Shown here piece by piece: positions 25,801-39,685 of a stretch of DNA of 64,000 nt (positions are counted from its first letter, which is position 1; every line of letters starts with the position of its first letter). The notes beneath the pieces were generated by a model. It was not told the DNA's origin. It worked only from the letters and a program-made list of their open reading frames with translations, and made no database searches. Location of the stretch: positions 11,120,136 through 11,184,135 of the forward strand of contig NW_023998422.1 of NCBI RefSeq assembly GCF_014805625.2. The letters run 5' to 3'. This stretch comes from Glossina fuscipes (Eukaryota > Arthropoda > Insecta > Diptera > Glossinidae). Position numbers and translations under genes: made by a program.

Positions 25801-28800
25801 TCCTTTCGTGCTGTTACTAAGCACAAGTTCACTAAGTTAAATCAACAAAGAAAGCGCTCTTTGTGCGATTTTATTGTAGCTATTAATGTAAAACTAATTC
25901 GAGGGAGGTGAAGCTCATCTTAGACCTTGCCTACTTTTGTCGCCATGTCAACATCGAATCCTGCAGGCCTGCAGTAATTACTGCTGAGTGCAATGTTTCA
26001 AGCGCGATCCTAATAGCCCTCTGCTCTCGCAAGTTGCGGGCCACTCGCTACCATGCTCTCCAACATTCCTTGCATAGGGTTAGATCATAGATCATTGTTA
26101 TGCGGTGAAAGAAAGAACTGTAGTCAATAAAATGAGCCCTACGAAGTCTATAACCTCTGAACCCTGCTTTAAAGACAGGAATAAAAACCAAATGCTTTGT
26201 AGGCGTCCAAAAGCTGATTCTGCTAAGAATCTGCCACAGGCAGCAACATACAAACTACAGTGGCATAGATTCCTGAATCAAGTCTTCAGATAATTGTTTA
26301 ACTTAAGAGCTTTGCAACAGAGACATCACTCACCGACGCAATAAGTTTGTTTTAATTATACGACTCCGATCTTTCATTCCTCGATACCTGTTAATCCTCC
26401 TTGACCGTGCCCGGAAGTATAAGGGGCACCGCTGAATGCCTGGTCATATACAAAAAAAAAAAAATTGAAAACATGACAATAATCTCAAGTTTAAGTATTG
26501 ACTGTCAATCCTCGCTCTAAAGATTAACTTAAACAGCAACTTTGTACTTATCACTGTAGGCTAAGGCATATTTTGTAACATCTGAAAACGCATAAAAATG
26601 CAAAGCATAAGCAGAGTAATGGATATTGTCTGCTCTTGGAATACCAAGAAACCAAAATTTGAATATATTGACTCGGAAGATGAATGAGTGCAAACTGTCT
26701 GTTCTTAGAGCTACAAACTGAGAAAATGTACGCGTAACATGGAAAGGATCGGACAGAAGGGGAAAAAGAAAAAAGAGGGAAATAGAAATAAAAAGAGAGC
26801 GAGAGGGAGAGAGGTAGGGAGAGAGAGTGGCCTCAGCGTGGGAAGCATGCTCCCGATCGGTTTTGCTTTATCGGTCGAGCACTCACTACAGCTGCGATCA
26901 TAAACCGACCCTAACTAAGGTATGGTCTACCACACCGACTATTAAACCCTATACTCTACGGCGGTTATTTCAAGTTGGTGATCGCACTTTTTAACTGCCG
27001 GACTATGCGGTAGATGGCTAAACAAGCGCATTAATTTCGCAATTGTTTTTCCCCTTTAAGGTGAACATAACTTTCTTACCTGTGTGCGTTGCATTTCATG
27101 TATTAATCATAAAATATTAAATCCATGTACGTTAATAACAATTTATCTAAACACACATTAAAATAATTGTTGTACATAATTACATATTAAATTTATTGTT
27201 CACTAAAATGATTACAGATGTTTTCAAATTAACCACAAAACCTACAGAAACGAAAGTTGTCGACGTTTTTTTTTATATATATATATATATTTTTTTTAGC
27301 TCTGTCTTTCGCTACTTTTTCAAATAAAACTCTTGTGGTTTTTATGGGGAAATGATTTCAGTTAAAGCACAGTGGATTTATTTGTAATATAATCCTACTA
27401 CAATGGAATGAATAGAAATTAATGAACAAACACATAAACGAACACCTAAACTAAAATAACGAACATAACAAATGAGTTCTTTTATTAAATGTTTTAATTA
27501 TAATTTATTTGATTGGCGCACACATAGTACAAAATATTTATGATTTATATTATTAATCAATCATTCTTAAGATATTAATATATAGACATTAGTAGCAAAA
27601 AAAACAAAAAAAAGAAGAAACAATAAAATTCCTTTTTAATCTGCTCTCGACAAATTATGACAAATTGCTTTATAAAGCACTCGGTTATCTAAAAAGTATT
27701 AAGCCATTTCAAATCAAACGTTTGTAATATTAATATCTTAAGAAATCTTGGAAGCTAATCCAAAAGTCAGCCAAAGGAACGTATAACATGGATGACCCAA
27801 AAACTTTATGCTAAGTCCTCCAAATTTTTAGTTGGTTGTTAAAACCATGAGACAGCCCCATAAGTAGCCAATTATGTAGGAAGCACGGCCACCAGGTTGC
27901 AGGTACCAATCTGCAGTGCGATGGAGTTTGCCTTGATCGTACCTTTAGTGAATATCCAGCCGGTTAAGGCATAACACTGGACCGGTCTCCGCACACACCC
28001 TCTCTAGTGTTCAGCCACTGTTCTATTCCGTTCTCTTTCATCTTTCTGACCGCCACCGCATTACACGAATAGGGAACATCCCCTAAGTGATTGAGCGATA
28101 TTAAAAAAAAAAAGAAGAAAAGTGAATAAAAGTTTACAGATATCACATTCTTCGCCAATAATCACCTAAATCATCATCAATCTAAAACCGAACCATAGCT
28201 CACTTTGCCTTCTAAAAAAGCTTCCTAAGTTGATTCTAAATTCTATCCTAAATTTACACAACTTTTCGATTTTCATTCCCGTTTTATTTGTTATTCGTTG
28301 TCCTCGCATATTTGTCAATAAACTAATTTTTAGGTTATATCTTGGTTTAATTCCGAATTTCGGTAGAATTTTATTTACGCTTCTACCTTTTATTGATTCG
28401 TTACCCTAGCATCATCATCATTGTGCTCATTTTGCCGATTTCTTAAATTATTGAAGAAACTTCCCACAATCTGTACTTGCATCGAGATGCAATTTTTAAG
28501 TACCGAAGAATTCGATCTTTTAGGAAATAGAGATCATTTGGATAAAATAATTTGAGCGGTTTTTTCATTATACCCTACACCACTTGTGGTATAGTTTGTG
28601 CGGGTGTGTACGCAATACTCAGAAAGACTTCAGATGGGCCCATTATACCGATCGAATCAGAATCACTTTTTAAGCTTGTCCGTCCATCTGCCCACTTTGT
28701 TTGCTTATGCTCAATGAACAATCCGCCATTTTCGATTTAATTTGATCTGACAATTTCTAGTCTAGTTCACGTTTTATATGTATCACAATGTCAGACTGTG

Positions 28801-31800
28801 GTGGTAGACTGAAATCGCAACCGTTACAACAAGCAAAAGCACTATCCGGGGCCAAGGCATAATATTTTCCAAATATTCGAAAGGCATCTGCGTCATTGGT
28901 TTAGTACATTGATAAAAGGAATAATCCCGCTTTTAAGTCCTAAAAAAAACAATATATACTACTCTAACACAAACACCGACATGTTTTGACCCCATGGCGA
29001 AGTCTATTGGAAACGAATCGGATCGGACCAATTTTTCGACCATTTCCAATATAAAACCCGGTTTAGAGAAATTGTTAGATGAGTGACTATATTGAGCAAA
29101 GTCGTTAGGATATTTTATGCAGGGCCTGGTCCCACTATAGTGTGCTCCCTAGTTTCTATATTTTATTTTCACTTCACATGTAAATATTATGTGAAATATT
29201 TTTCTACTCCAATGTAAAATCATGGTCTAGTTAGCGAATGAATTTCAATGAGACTTGTGTCACATAATCTACTTAATACTTATTCGTTGATAGTGAATGA
29301 ATGGATTTTTGTGAAAAAATATTTTCACAAATTCCTATAAATATTATCACGTTTTTGTATAAGCTTAACCTGCATGGTGCCAACAGTAGTTAATAATCAA
29401 TTGTAATCAAAGTAACTCATGTGCAAGGCACAAGTAAAGCTAAACTCAATTGATTCGAGCGTAATTATCGAACGTATTTTTAGCCTTAACATTGAGAGGC
29501 GTTTTCTGCTAAAAAAATACGAAAAGAAAAAAATAAAATATTTTACCATTTAACTAGCAAAAGGTACTTAAGAAAAAATATGCATTTGATCTGCATAAAA
29601 AAAAAAAAGAAAAATTATTAATAAAATCAAGCAACAACAGTTATACCCGCCGCAAACCATCGAGCTTAAAAAACGGTAACGTAATAACTGAGAAATAGTT
29701 TTGTTTATGTAGTTGTTGTTGTTGCCTGTGAACCGTGCTGTTAATATGGTCATGGTCAACAAACGCCTCCCCCCCTCCCCTCATATGGAAACACCTGAGA
29801 TAACTAGTCAAACATATATTGTAGCCACACGTATATACATATATACATCTATATATTATACATTTTTAGCGGCGCTTAATACGTCCGCCATAACAGTTGA
29901 CAGTCTGTATAAACGATTGTAAAAGTAAAATGATTTTAACTCTCTGTCTGCATAGTTTGTTGTTGGTCGAATTCTTAATAAAAAATTATGTCAGAAATTC
30001 GATTTAAAATAAAAATTTTCTTAAAATATTTCTCTTCTTCTGTGAGTCAGCAAATCAATAAACTGAGTTGAGTCAAAATACTTTCATTTATTTACATTAT
30101 TAAATTGTCTAAGTCCTTTTTTTGAAATGTTCCTAAAATCTAGTTTGAATCGGCTGCATTGAGACACTTAACTGGAATTACTGGTACGTCGAATGTCTTT
30201 CCGGGGAGACCTCCAACATTAAACAAGCGGACAATTGAGAAAACTTTCAAAAGCGTCCCCGTATTTAGAGTGAAGGTCTAATTTTACGATGGTCTAGATA
30301 CCGATGATGGAAATTGTTTGTTACTCAGAATTATATAGGTGTGGAATACGTACAAATGTGCGCGGGATGTACGAGAGGCGATTCTAGAAAAAAAGTGTAG
30401 TCTTCCAAGAAAAAGACCAGATCCCGAAATGCGCTATATGTTTCCGTTTGCAGGAATGTAGAGAAGAAAAGAGAAACTCGAATTCTCTTGTAGTCAAGAT
30501 AATGTTTTAGTCCGTTCCTTTATGGTGCACAAATTACGCTACACTTCCAAAACGCTTCGGACTTATCTAACTTCTTGATTGCGCTGGCTGACAACGGTAC
30601 TCGATTACAATGCGGACGCAGAGTGCTTAGACATAATTCGCGTTATTTCACGATAGACTGCAACCATTAAATACCTTACATTACCCTACAGTTATCTGGC
30701 AAGCGGTGGAAAAGATAGTCCTATTCGCACCATTTTCAGTTGCGTTCGTCCTTAAGCCAGTCTCACTGTATGAATTTTCATTACAATAACTCAAACATAG
30801 CGCCCTGTAGGTTGAACACAAGAACGCAGACGGATAAACGGACAGACAGGCAAGCTTACAAGCAACCTCTGGAAGATAAATATTGATTCTGAATCGACCG
30901 CTATAATAAAATATAGAACTATCTCAAATCGTTCCGGGTATCCATCCACACATAAGTACGAATGCATTAAATACTCTTTGTAAATTTCAAATTCTTGAAA
31001 GAGTCTGTTTTAAGCTACGAGCTTCAATGAAACTTTCCTGTGTTGTTTTACTGGAAATGCAGAACAGTGCGACGTAAAATTGTGTATATAAAAATCATAG
31101 GCATTGTGTTGGAAGCTCTAGGAAAAATAAAGAGTGATTAGATCCTTTATAGTCGACAAGCTCAAGATCTACGAATAATAAAGATATCGACAAAAAGCAA
31201 GAAGCTGATGTTAGAAAATCGTCATATGAATCTGAGCATCTGTGATTTCAAAAGTGATCAGTTATGTCCATCATTAGCCCAGAACCTTCAAGCTGATTCA
31301 ACAACGTTTGGTTCTGTGTTGATCCCGCGACTAAAGTGAGCACCTCGTAGCAGGTATTTAAAGTTAACTAAAGTTAAAAAAAAATACATTCACTAGAAGT
31401 GGTTCAAGTCATAACTAAATCGAGCAAAAAAAAGCATATGGAGAATGGAGAGACAGACAATAGTTATAATCGAATAATTGCGAGCAAGTGTCGAAAATAA
31501 AATTTCATGGTAAAATTATTTCAATATTCCGTAACGATGTTGGATATTGTTGCATACATACTGTATACAAAACAACTTGGACGAGAAATGCTTAAAATGA
31601 CTACATAGGCACACTTTCAATAGCTTTCAATAGTTATAGTTGATCTTGCGTATATAAATTTGCAAAACTGTCCTTTCTCTATTTAAATCTATTTTTATTG
31701 AACAGATGCATTTTCGAGATATAAAAACGTGATATCTAATCCTCAAAACCTTGATCTCTATATACGTTACAAATATATAGTAAACCGCAATAATTCACGC

Positions 31801-32035
31801 TTTTATTTATTTCATAGTTGCACAATGAATTCAGTGACTATTTTTAAAAGATTTTAACTTTTGATGTGATAAACAAACACAAAAATACATACACACTAAC
31901 ACAGACATATCAATACATATAAATTGAAATATTAACCTTGATTAAAAGATTTAATCATTTAATTAATTAATAAAAATTGAAAATAAAACTAATTTTTATT
32001 TGCTTCGATAATTATTCAGTCCTTCTATACATATA

Positions 32036-32089
<54 letters not shown>

Positions 32090-35000
32090 ATCACTTATTT
32101 GTTTTCTTTTATTATACCCTACGCTATTTGTGGTACAAGGCTATATTAAATTTGTGCGCATGTATGCAATCCTTAAAAGGACTTGAAATAGGCCCACCAT
32201 TTATTATGCCAATTCATTCAGAATAATTTTTTCAATTGATCTAAACTCGTCTGTCCTTCTGTTCATGTGTTACGACCGACGCAATTTTCAAGATATTTCG
32301 ATGAAATTTTGGCTCAAGAACAAACGCTCTTGAAAATGGATCAACTCCGTCCACTTTTTCGATCACCTCCCTTTTAACGCCTTAAGACGTTATTTTCAAA
32401 ATTTCGCCACAAAACTCGCTTAGTAACAGCGTTTCGACATTTTAAATTGGTGTGGACATTTTGGATCCGATGTGGCAATTTCTTGAACCCCTTCCCATAT
32501 AAGCGTTCATACGGCAACTGAATCTTTATATGGTGAAAAGGCCTAATTTTCAATACTTCTTGTTGGGTTTGATAGCAATGATTCCACGTAACAATAAATC
32601 TTAACGAAATTGGACCACGTAAACCCATTTTTTGGGTCCCAACCTTTCTCTCTTTTGCCTTTATATGGCAAAAAGATCCAATATTTAATATTTTGTAACG
32701 GGGAAAAATTAATCCTCATTAAATTAATCATAGAAACTTGGATCATATTAGTCTCTTAAGCACCATAAGCGGTAAAGCCTAATTTAGGGTTTCTTCTGGC
32801 AGAAGAGTAACTGGATATTAATAATAAAATTTCAACGAGCAATTTGAATTTGCTAAAAATTTGTTTTAGATCACGTTGTTGTTCGAGTATACTCCGATAC
32901 GAGAGCTTTCTTGAAATATTTGCATTTATACAAAAATAATATAGAATTTTTGGTGAATGGCATGGCATTAGGCGAAGTAGTGTAGGATATCTAATAGTCG
33001 ACCTTGCCCGACTGTAGCATTCTTACTTGCTTCCTTTATTTTTATATTGATATCTTTTCTGTGTTATTTTAAATTTCGATTATTTGTTGTTGTTAAAGGT
33101 GAACGTTATGATTTTGTCATTACTGCCGATCAGCCAGTTGGTGCTTATTGGATACAATTAAGAGGTTTGGGCGAATGCGGTATTAGACGAGCTCAACAAT
33201 TGGGTGTTTTGCGTTATGCTCGCGGTCCCTATCAGCCGGCATCACAACCACCCACATACGATGTCGGTTTACCTCAGGGTGTGGTAAGTTTCTTTGCAAA
33301 TTCATTTTTTCATTTTCATTATCATAATCGTGTGCGCGCGATCATACACTTTTAAATGCAATCATAAAAGATTGCAAATGAAAGAGAATTAAATTTTCTA
33401 ATTATTAAGTCAGACTTAAAAATATATGGAAAGAAAAAAAATTTTTTTTTTCGAAATAATATGATAAAAAAAAACAATGGATAAAATCGAGGAAATAAAG
33501 ATTTTATCTTTTTTTATGATATAACATGAAAAGAAAAAATATTAAATAATAATTATTGTTATAATTACAACAAAACTTATTAAACACTTTAAAGGTAAGG
33601 TAAGTGAGTTTACCTGATTTTGCTTTCTTATATATACTTCACATTACTTTACCATTCGCTGTATAAATATTTTTATAATTGTTTAAGTTTCATTTCGTTT
33701 TGAAATGTTGTTTTTTTTTTTTTTTTTTTAATTGTTAAAAATATTGTATATAATATTTTTTTTTTTTTTTAATTTTTCTACTTTTTTGTTTTATTTCATG
33801 TACAAAATGTGTATAACGTAACGCATCTTCCCTCACATGTATTTTGTTTTTGTCTCTATACCTGCCTATACAACAACAATAAACAATTTGAAAACAAAAC
33901 TCTTTTTGAAAATCAATTTTAATACAATCGATGTTTTGTAAAACATCCCGCTTCCTACACACACTCTATTCAAATCATTTTTTTTTTTTTTTCTTCTATA
34001 ACAAAAACAAAAATAACAACAACACCTTTATTACTGTGTTCGTTTTGTAAATTTATTCAAACAAAACTTGTATATACTTGCACTGTACTGCACTGCTTTA
34101 CCTACAAAAACAAAAAAAAAAAAACACAAATATATGTATATGATGGGTATACGTACAACATGTATATAAATATGTAAATGTTGACAAATGCCAAATGCAC
34201 TCTAACATTGGAAAACATTGCGTAAAAAACACAAAAAGGTTATGAATCCTTTAGATGCTCAGTGTAATCGTCAACGTAACGATGCCATCTGCGTGAGCCA
34301 ATTAAAAAGTGCTCAGGAAATTGATCGCGGCATTCTCTCCGAGAAGCCAGATGTTAAAATCTTCTTGCCGTTCCGTTTCTATGTGTATCGTCCCGAAGAA
34401 CTATTCCAGCCTAATACTTATAACAGATTCTTAGGTAAGTTCGCAGCGAATATGCATTTGATAAGCCAAGATCCGACGAAGGATCAGTTTTATCGCTTTT
34501 TTTAGATTTCTAGCTAAAAATTACAAAATAGTGAGAGAAATAGTGCAAACTTTTTATTAATTGTCGTATCAGGATCAGTCGGACAATTAAAATCAAGTTT
34601 ATATTCAAATCTTAGATTATTCTGACGAACAAGGGCATAAAGTTTTAAATTATTATCTGGCACAAGTCACCAGCTTATTATGGGCATAGGTAATAGGGTA
34701 AGTGTAGGTAGATCAAGTATCAGATTCTGGTTTGCTTTATAAACTGCAAAACGTCGCCTATACTGCCTACACTTGGCCCTAGCTTTGCTCCGTGCCTTGA
34801 CCATTAGGTGCAACCGGCTACATGTTGTGTTGATAAACAAAGAAAGATGGAAGAAATGTGTCAGTTTTTTGCAAGACATTCTATGCTATAAAGTTACATC
34901 CGAACCCCTAATCTCATTCGAAAGCGCAGGAAGCAGAACGATATTACGAGGATCAACAATTCATAAGAATCCATCTTGAGGTAATGCGAAAGCGCTTCCG

Positions 35001-38000
35001 GGAGGCACATTTAAACCAGCGTAGAGCCACTACTTGGCCGGGCGCTACCATTACGTCTAGAAGATTGAGAGACAAGCCTTGACCCTGGGCTAGGCCGTAG
35101 CCTTAACTCTAGCCACGGAGCTAGCCTTGGCCTTAGCCGTGGACGAAGCTTTGAGCTTAACGTTGACCCTTACTATGCACCTAGCCTTGGCTACAATCTT
35201 GATCCTAGAGAATTGGCTCTGGTCTTGGAGCTAGGCTATGGCTATAAGAGTTTCGTCAAGTTCTGCTCTGGATTGCAAACTATAGTTTCTGAACGTTTTC
35301 TGATGAGCTAAGACATTAAAAGGGTATCGTTTGACCGTCATTGTTTTCTTCGAAGTACGAAAATTATTTTGAACATTGAATACCTCTTTGCATGTTCTAA
35401 TGGGCTCAAAATGTCTATTGAACCCATGAAGAAAAATTTGCTTCTTACAAAAAGTTTTTAACGGTATTTCTTTTTAATTCCGCGTTAAACGCGGATTAAA
35501 TAGGAAAGGTTAACCAGCACCGCGCAGGAACTGGGGCAATCCTCATCACATAGAGAGCATCGCAATGATTCAAATCATGGGCTTGGACCTTTCCTCGGGA
35601 CAACGCGAAGCCTATCTACCCTCTTTATGTGCTCATTTGTTATTCTTCGCAATCCATAGTTTCATTAGCTTTATAGACGACTGGAGATCTGCATTATAGA
35701 ATATGAAACGCAAGTCCTTGACTAACGAGCTTTGCAAAGTCCTTCTTCTCTTCATTATTTTCGAGAGCAACTCTTGTGAAATCTCGAAAAATTGCGAATT
35801 CAACCTACTTTTGGTAGGTAATGCCTTGATTTCTAGACATTTTCAGTCCGCGAATCGACCTGTTTTTCTAAGGAGTCAATGAACGAACGAACTGACGTGA
35901 CTGCTATTGTCTTTCATAATAAATACCATAAATGACTTTACCACGATATATTGATTAGAATAAAAACCAACCTTAGCAAACCGCTATTTTTTTAATTTTT
36001 TTTTTTTATAAATTTATATTAATTCATGCCTTGTTTTTTTTTTTGTTTTCTTTTTTTTTCTTACTATATTTTACAGTTGCACCTACTGGTGATCATGTTA
36101 TCTCTTTGATCGATGAAATCTCATACTTATCGGCACCTGCACCATTAACGTCACAATACAATGAAATTAATCCAGAACAATTCTGTAACGGTGACAATAG
36201 ACCAGCGGATTGCGGTCCGAATTGCATGTGCACCCACAAAATTGATATACCATTGAATGCTGTAGTCGAGGTGGTGCTAGTCGATGAAGGTATAAAATGA
36301 TAATTCTACGCTTTTGTTTTACGAATCATTTATTGAGTGTCTGTAAGCGTGTATGTGTAAATGTGTGTATGTGCCTTTGTATGTTTGCGATAGAATCGCA
36401 ACAACAAACGAACGCAAAAACAAAAAGGAGAACCCAACCTAAAGCATCCAAAAGTGAATACACAGTGAAATCGTTGAACGTAAAGGCTTGGTCAAGACAA
36501 AGTTAATGGTTTCACATTAACCTCTGTCTCCTTGCATAAGCTGAACAATATAACAACAACAATATCTGTTTATCGAGAAATTAGAGCAGAAAAATTATGA
36601 ATGCCGCCTAATCTGTGAAATGCCAACTTATTGAATGCTTTGCATCGACTTGACTGCGTCTAAAATTTATAATGAAAAGGTTCCCCACACTAACCGAGCA
36701 TACAACAAATGAAACGACGACCACAAAAAGAAAAAAATCTGTAACAATCAAATATTTGATATTAGCATTGCATTGTAATGGCAAGTTCCGTGATTTGCTT
36801 TACATTTGAGAAAAAGAAACAACAACAACAACAACAACAAACTTCAATATTTTGCATTAATTTAAAGCAAAATTGGTTAAGGCATTGTTTTCGCCAGAAA
36901 GAGAAATAACGCGTAGGTGCCTTAATGGGTTTTTTATTGTGGTCATTTTGGCTTTATTTTTTATTGTTGTTGTTACCATTTTGTAGGCGTAATTATTTAA
37001 ATCACTGTTATTTTGTTATTGCCTTAAAAAATCAAAACACCTTAAAAGACAATTACTTACACCGGTGGTTACTCACTTATTGTTTCCATTCAGTTGCTAC
37101 GTAAGAACAAAACTCGAAAACTTTATTTGCCAAATGGTAGTAATAGTACTATTGGTGGCGGTGGTGGTGCTGCACCGCCCAAAGTGCACAATTATATATA
37201 TTTAGCATTCAAAGGGGCCAACAGCGTGGATAAATTCGTAGTATTGAACATGACTTTGAATATTATACTTTTCATGACATCGATGGGATAATCGATTTTT
37301 CTTTTTTTTTTTTTTAATTAATTTTCATGACTTTGACCCCATTTTATAATGATTGGTATTCAATATTATTGCCAACGAATAACCATGAGTTGAGTATCAT
37401 CACAATTGTTCATTTATTCTCTGCGTTATTTCAATTTATTAGTTAATAGATAACTGGAAGCTATAGCAAGCATAAAAATGAAGGGACTTTCCAATACTTT
37501 TCCAGACTCTTTAACGGAAATAAGCTCTTCATTAAACCTCGTCTTAAATAATTCGATTGTCAAAGCTGTCGCATCTAATTCCTTACCCGGATAGATAAGA
37601 ATCGTGATTACCACGTCAAAGTTCGTGGGTTTAAATTTCACTGCCGTTTGACCACACTTGGCAGTAGCTGTAGTGAGAGCTAGGATCTGGACGCACATCC
37701 ACTAGACTGCTACGACTCTCCGCTTCTCGCGTGATTGGCCACTTTTTAAAATGAAACAAGAAACCCTGGTCGCCGCGAGACATCATTCTTTGAAATCCCT
37801 AATTGCTTCCTTGACAGACAAAACAGGCGCCTGCCCTTGGTCAATCCAATTATCAAAAGCCATAATGATCTATTTTCGAAGGGCGGTTTACGCTGGCAAC
37901 GCCGTTGATCGATATTTATCTATAAAAAAAAAAAGAAAACAAAAATGATGACGACAAAAAATCCCATACAGCCTATGAAGAAACACTGCACAATTGTTAA

Positions 38001-39649
38001 GCACATTGTTCCATTCCGTAAACGTCAACCTCCGTTTTGCTTCTGTTCTTTTTCAATTATACGCCTTGGCAATCTTTGGACAATCTAAACTTGGAGGTAT
38101 ATTCATTGTTAAGCTTCAGGAAATTCGCGAAGTATGCATATTTTCAAGCAGCATTAAATTCTAAATCGATTTAAACATGCCAGTCTGTCCATCTGTCGGT
38201 CTATGCAAAGTCTATTGTAAAGATTTTTCCTTGAGCCAAAATTAAATTTATCGACTTGAAAGTTGACAGAAACATTGGAAGTCGTTGCACGTGGATTGGT
38301 ATTGGAATCGGCCGAAGGACACGCCTACCGTTTCACATGGCTTAAAAACACCTCGGTTATTAAATGAAAAAAATCCGTCTTTTACTCATTACAAATAAAC
38401 TGCACCGGATAAAATTATCAATATTTGAATGAAAAAGTGGCGATCCTGCCTGCAGTTAAACAAAAATTGCCAACGCTTGCTCAATATTATAGCGCATCCG
38501 TTTATTTATTTATTTTTTTTTTTTGAAGCCATTATAACAAGCCGTTATAGGCAAGCTGCAAAAGCGCCATAAAGTACATATACAGCAGATCACTGCCAAA
38601 TCCGGAATGTACGTAAGCATATCCGTCTGAACGCCTACCCTACTGCTTGGTATCTGTGGTAAACATTCTCGCGTTGGCAAAGATGAAGATATCGCCTTCA
38701 ACCTTAGCAAAAAATTTGAAAATTACCCAAATTAGTCAAATTACACGCCTACAATGGAACACAAGCTGAGAACATATTTGCTTTCTGGCTCTTTTGCATT
38801 ACTCAAGCATTGCAATCCAATCTCCCCTAATTTGAAAAGTCATTATATGAAGGGTGGTGTAAGATACTTAAAGGTGGCATGTCGCCTCCTACAAGCTTTT
38901 CGGTTACTTAAAAATGTTTGAAACGGAAAATTTTCATACCTTAACTGATTTTTCGTTTTTCTCTGAGAGAAAATTACCCAAATTTTTCTTAAATATTCTC
39001 AAAGTCCCTAATTGGCGCGAAAGTTAATTTTTTTCGAAATACATTTCTTTAAAATGTTACGAAACTTCAACAGCTATACTTATCTAACATGTAAATTTTT
39101 TCCTTTTCTTTTTTAGTGCAACAGCCTAATTTATCACATCCTTTCCATTTGCATGGATACGGTTTCAGTGTAGTCGGTATTGGACGTTCGCCCGATATGA
39201 CAGTGAAAAAGATTAACTTAAAGCACGCTTTAGATTTGGATAGACGCGGTCTATTGAACCGACAATACAATTTACCGCCCACCAAGGATACCATTGCTGT
39301 ACCCAACAACGGTTACGTAGTCCTAAGATTTAGAGCTGATAATCCAGGTAATTAAGCGAGCAGTAAAAATAAAAAAAAAATAAAAAAATTTTGATTTTTA
39401 TTATAATTAATTTCTTTTTTCTTCTATCTTCTTTTACAGGCTTTTGGTTATTCCATTGTCACTTTTTGTTCCACATTGTTATTGGTATGAATTTAATATT
39501 ACAAGTGGGTACAAACGCTGACATGCCGCCTGTTCCTCCCGGTTTCCCTACATGCGGTGATCATACACCGCCTATACCAATTAATTAACTTTAACTATTC
39601 TCTCTAATTCCTTCCTTCTCACGCTCACTTTCTTTTGCTCTTGCTCTAG

Positions 39650-39685
<36 letters not shown>

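Larger units (their letters stand above)
23367..33098 (+). other. Lac2: Lac2 intron, 9.7 kb
   Basis: It is bounded by gtgagt and ttaaag. It contains TA microsatellites (23610, 23930, 32030-32090), two SINE-like copies, and GTCC/GGAC repeat copies at 28568, 30660 and 32111. No additional exon was recognised. Confidence 0.8.
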
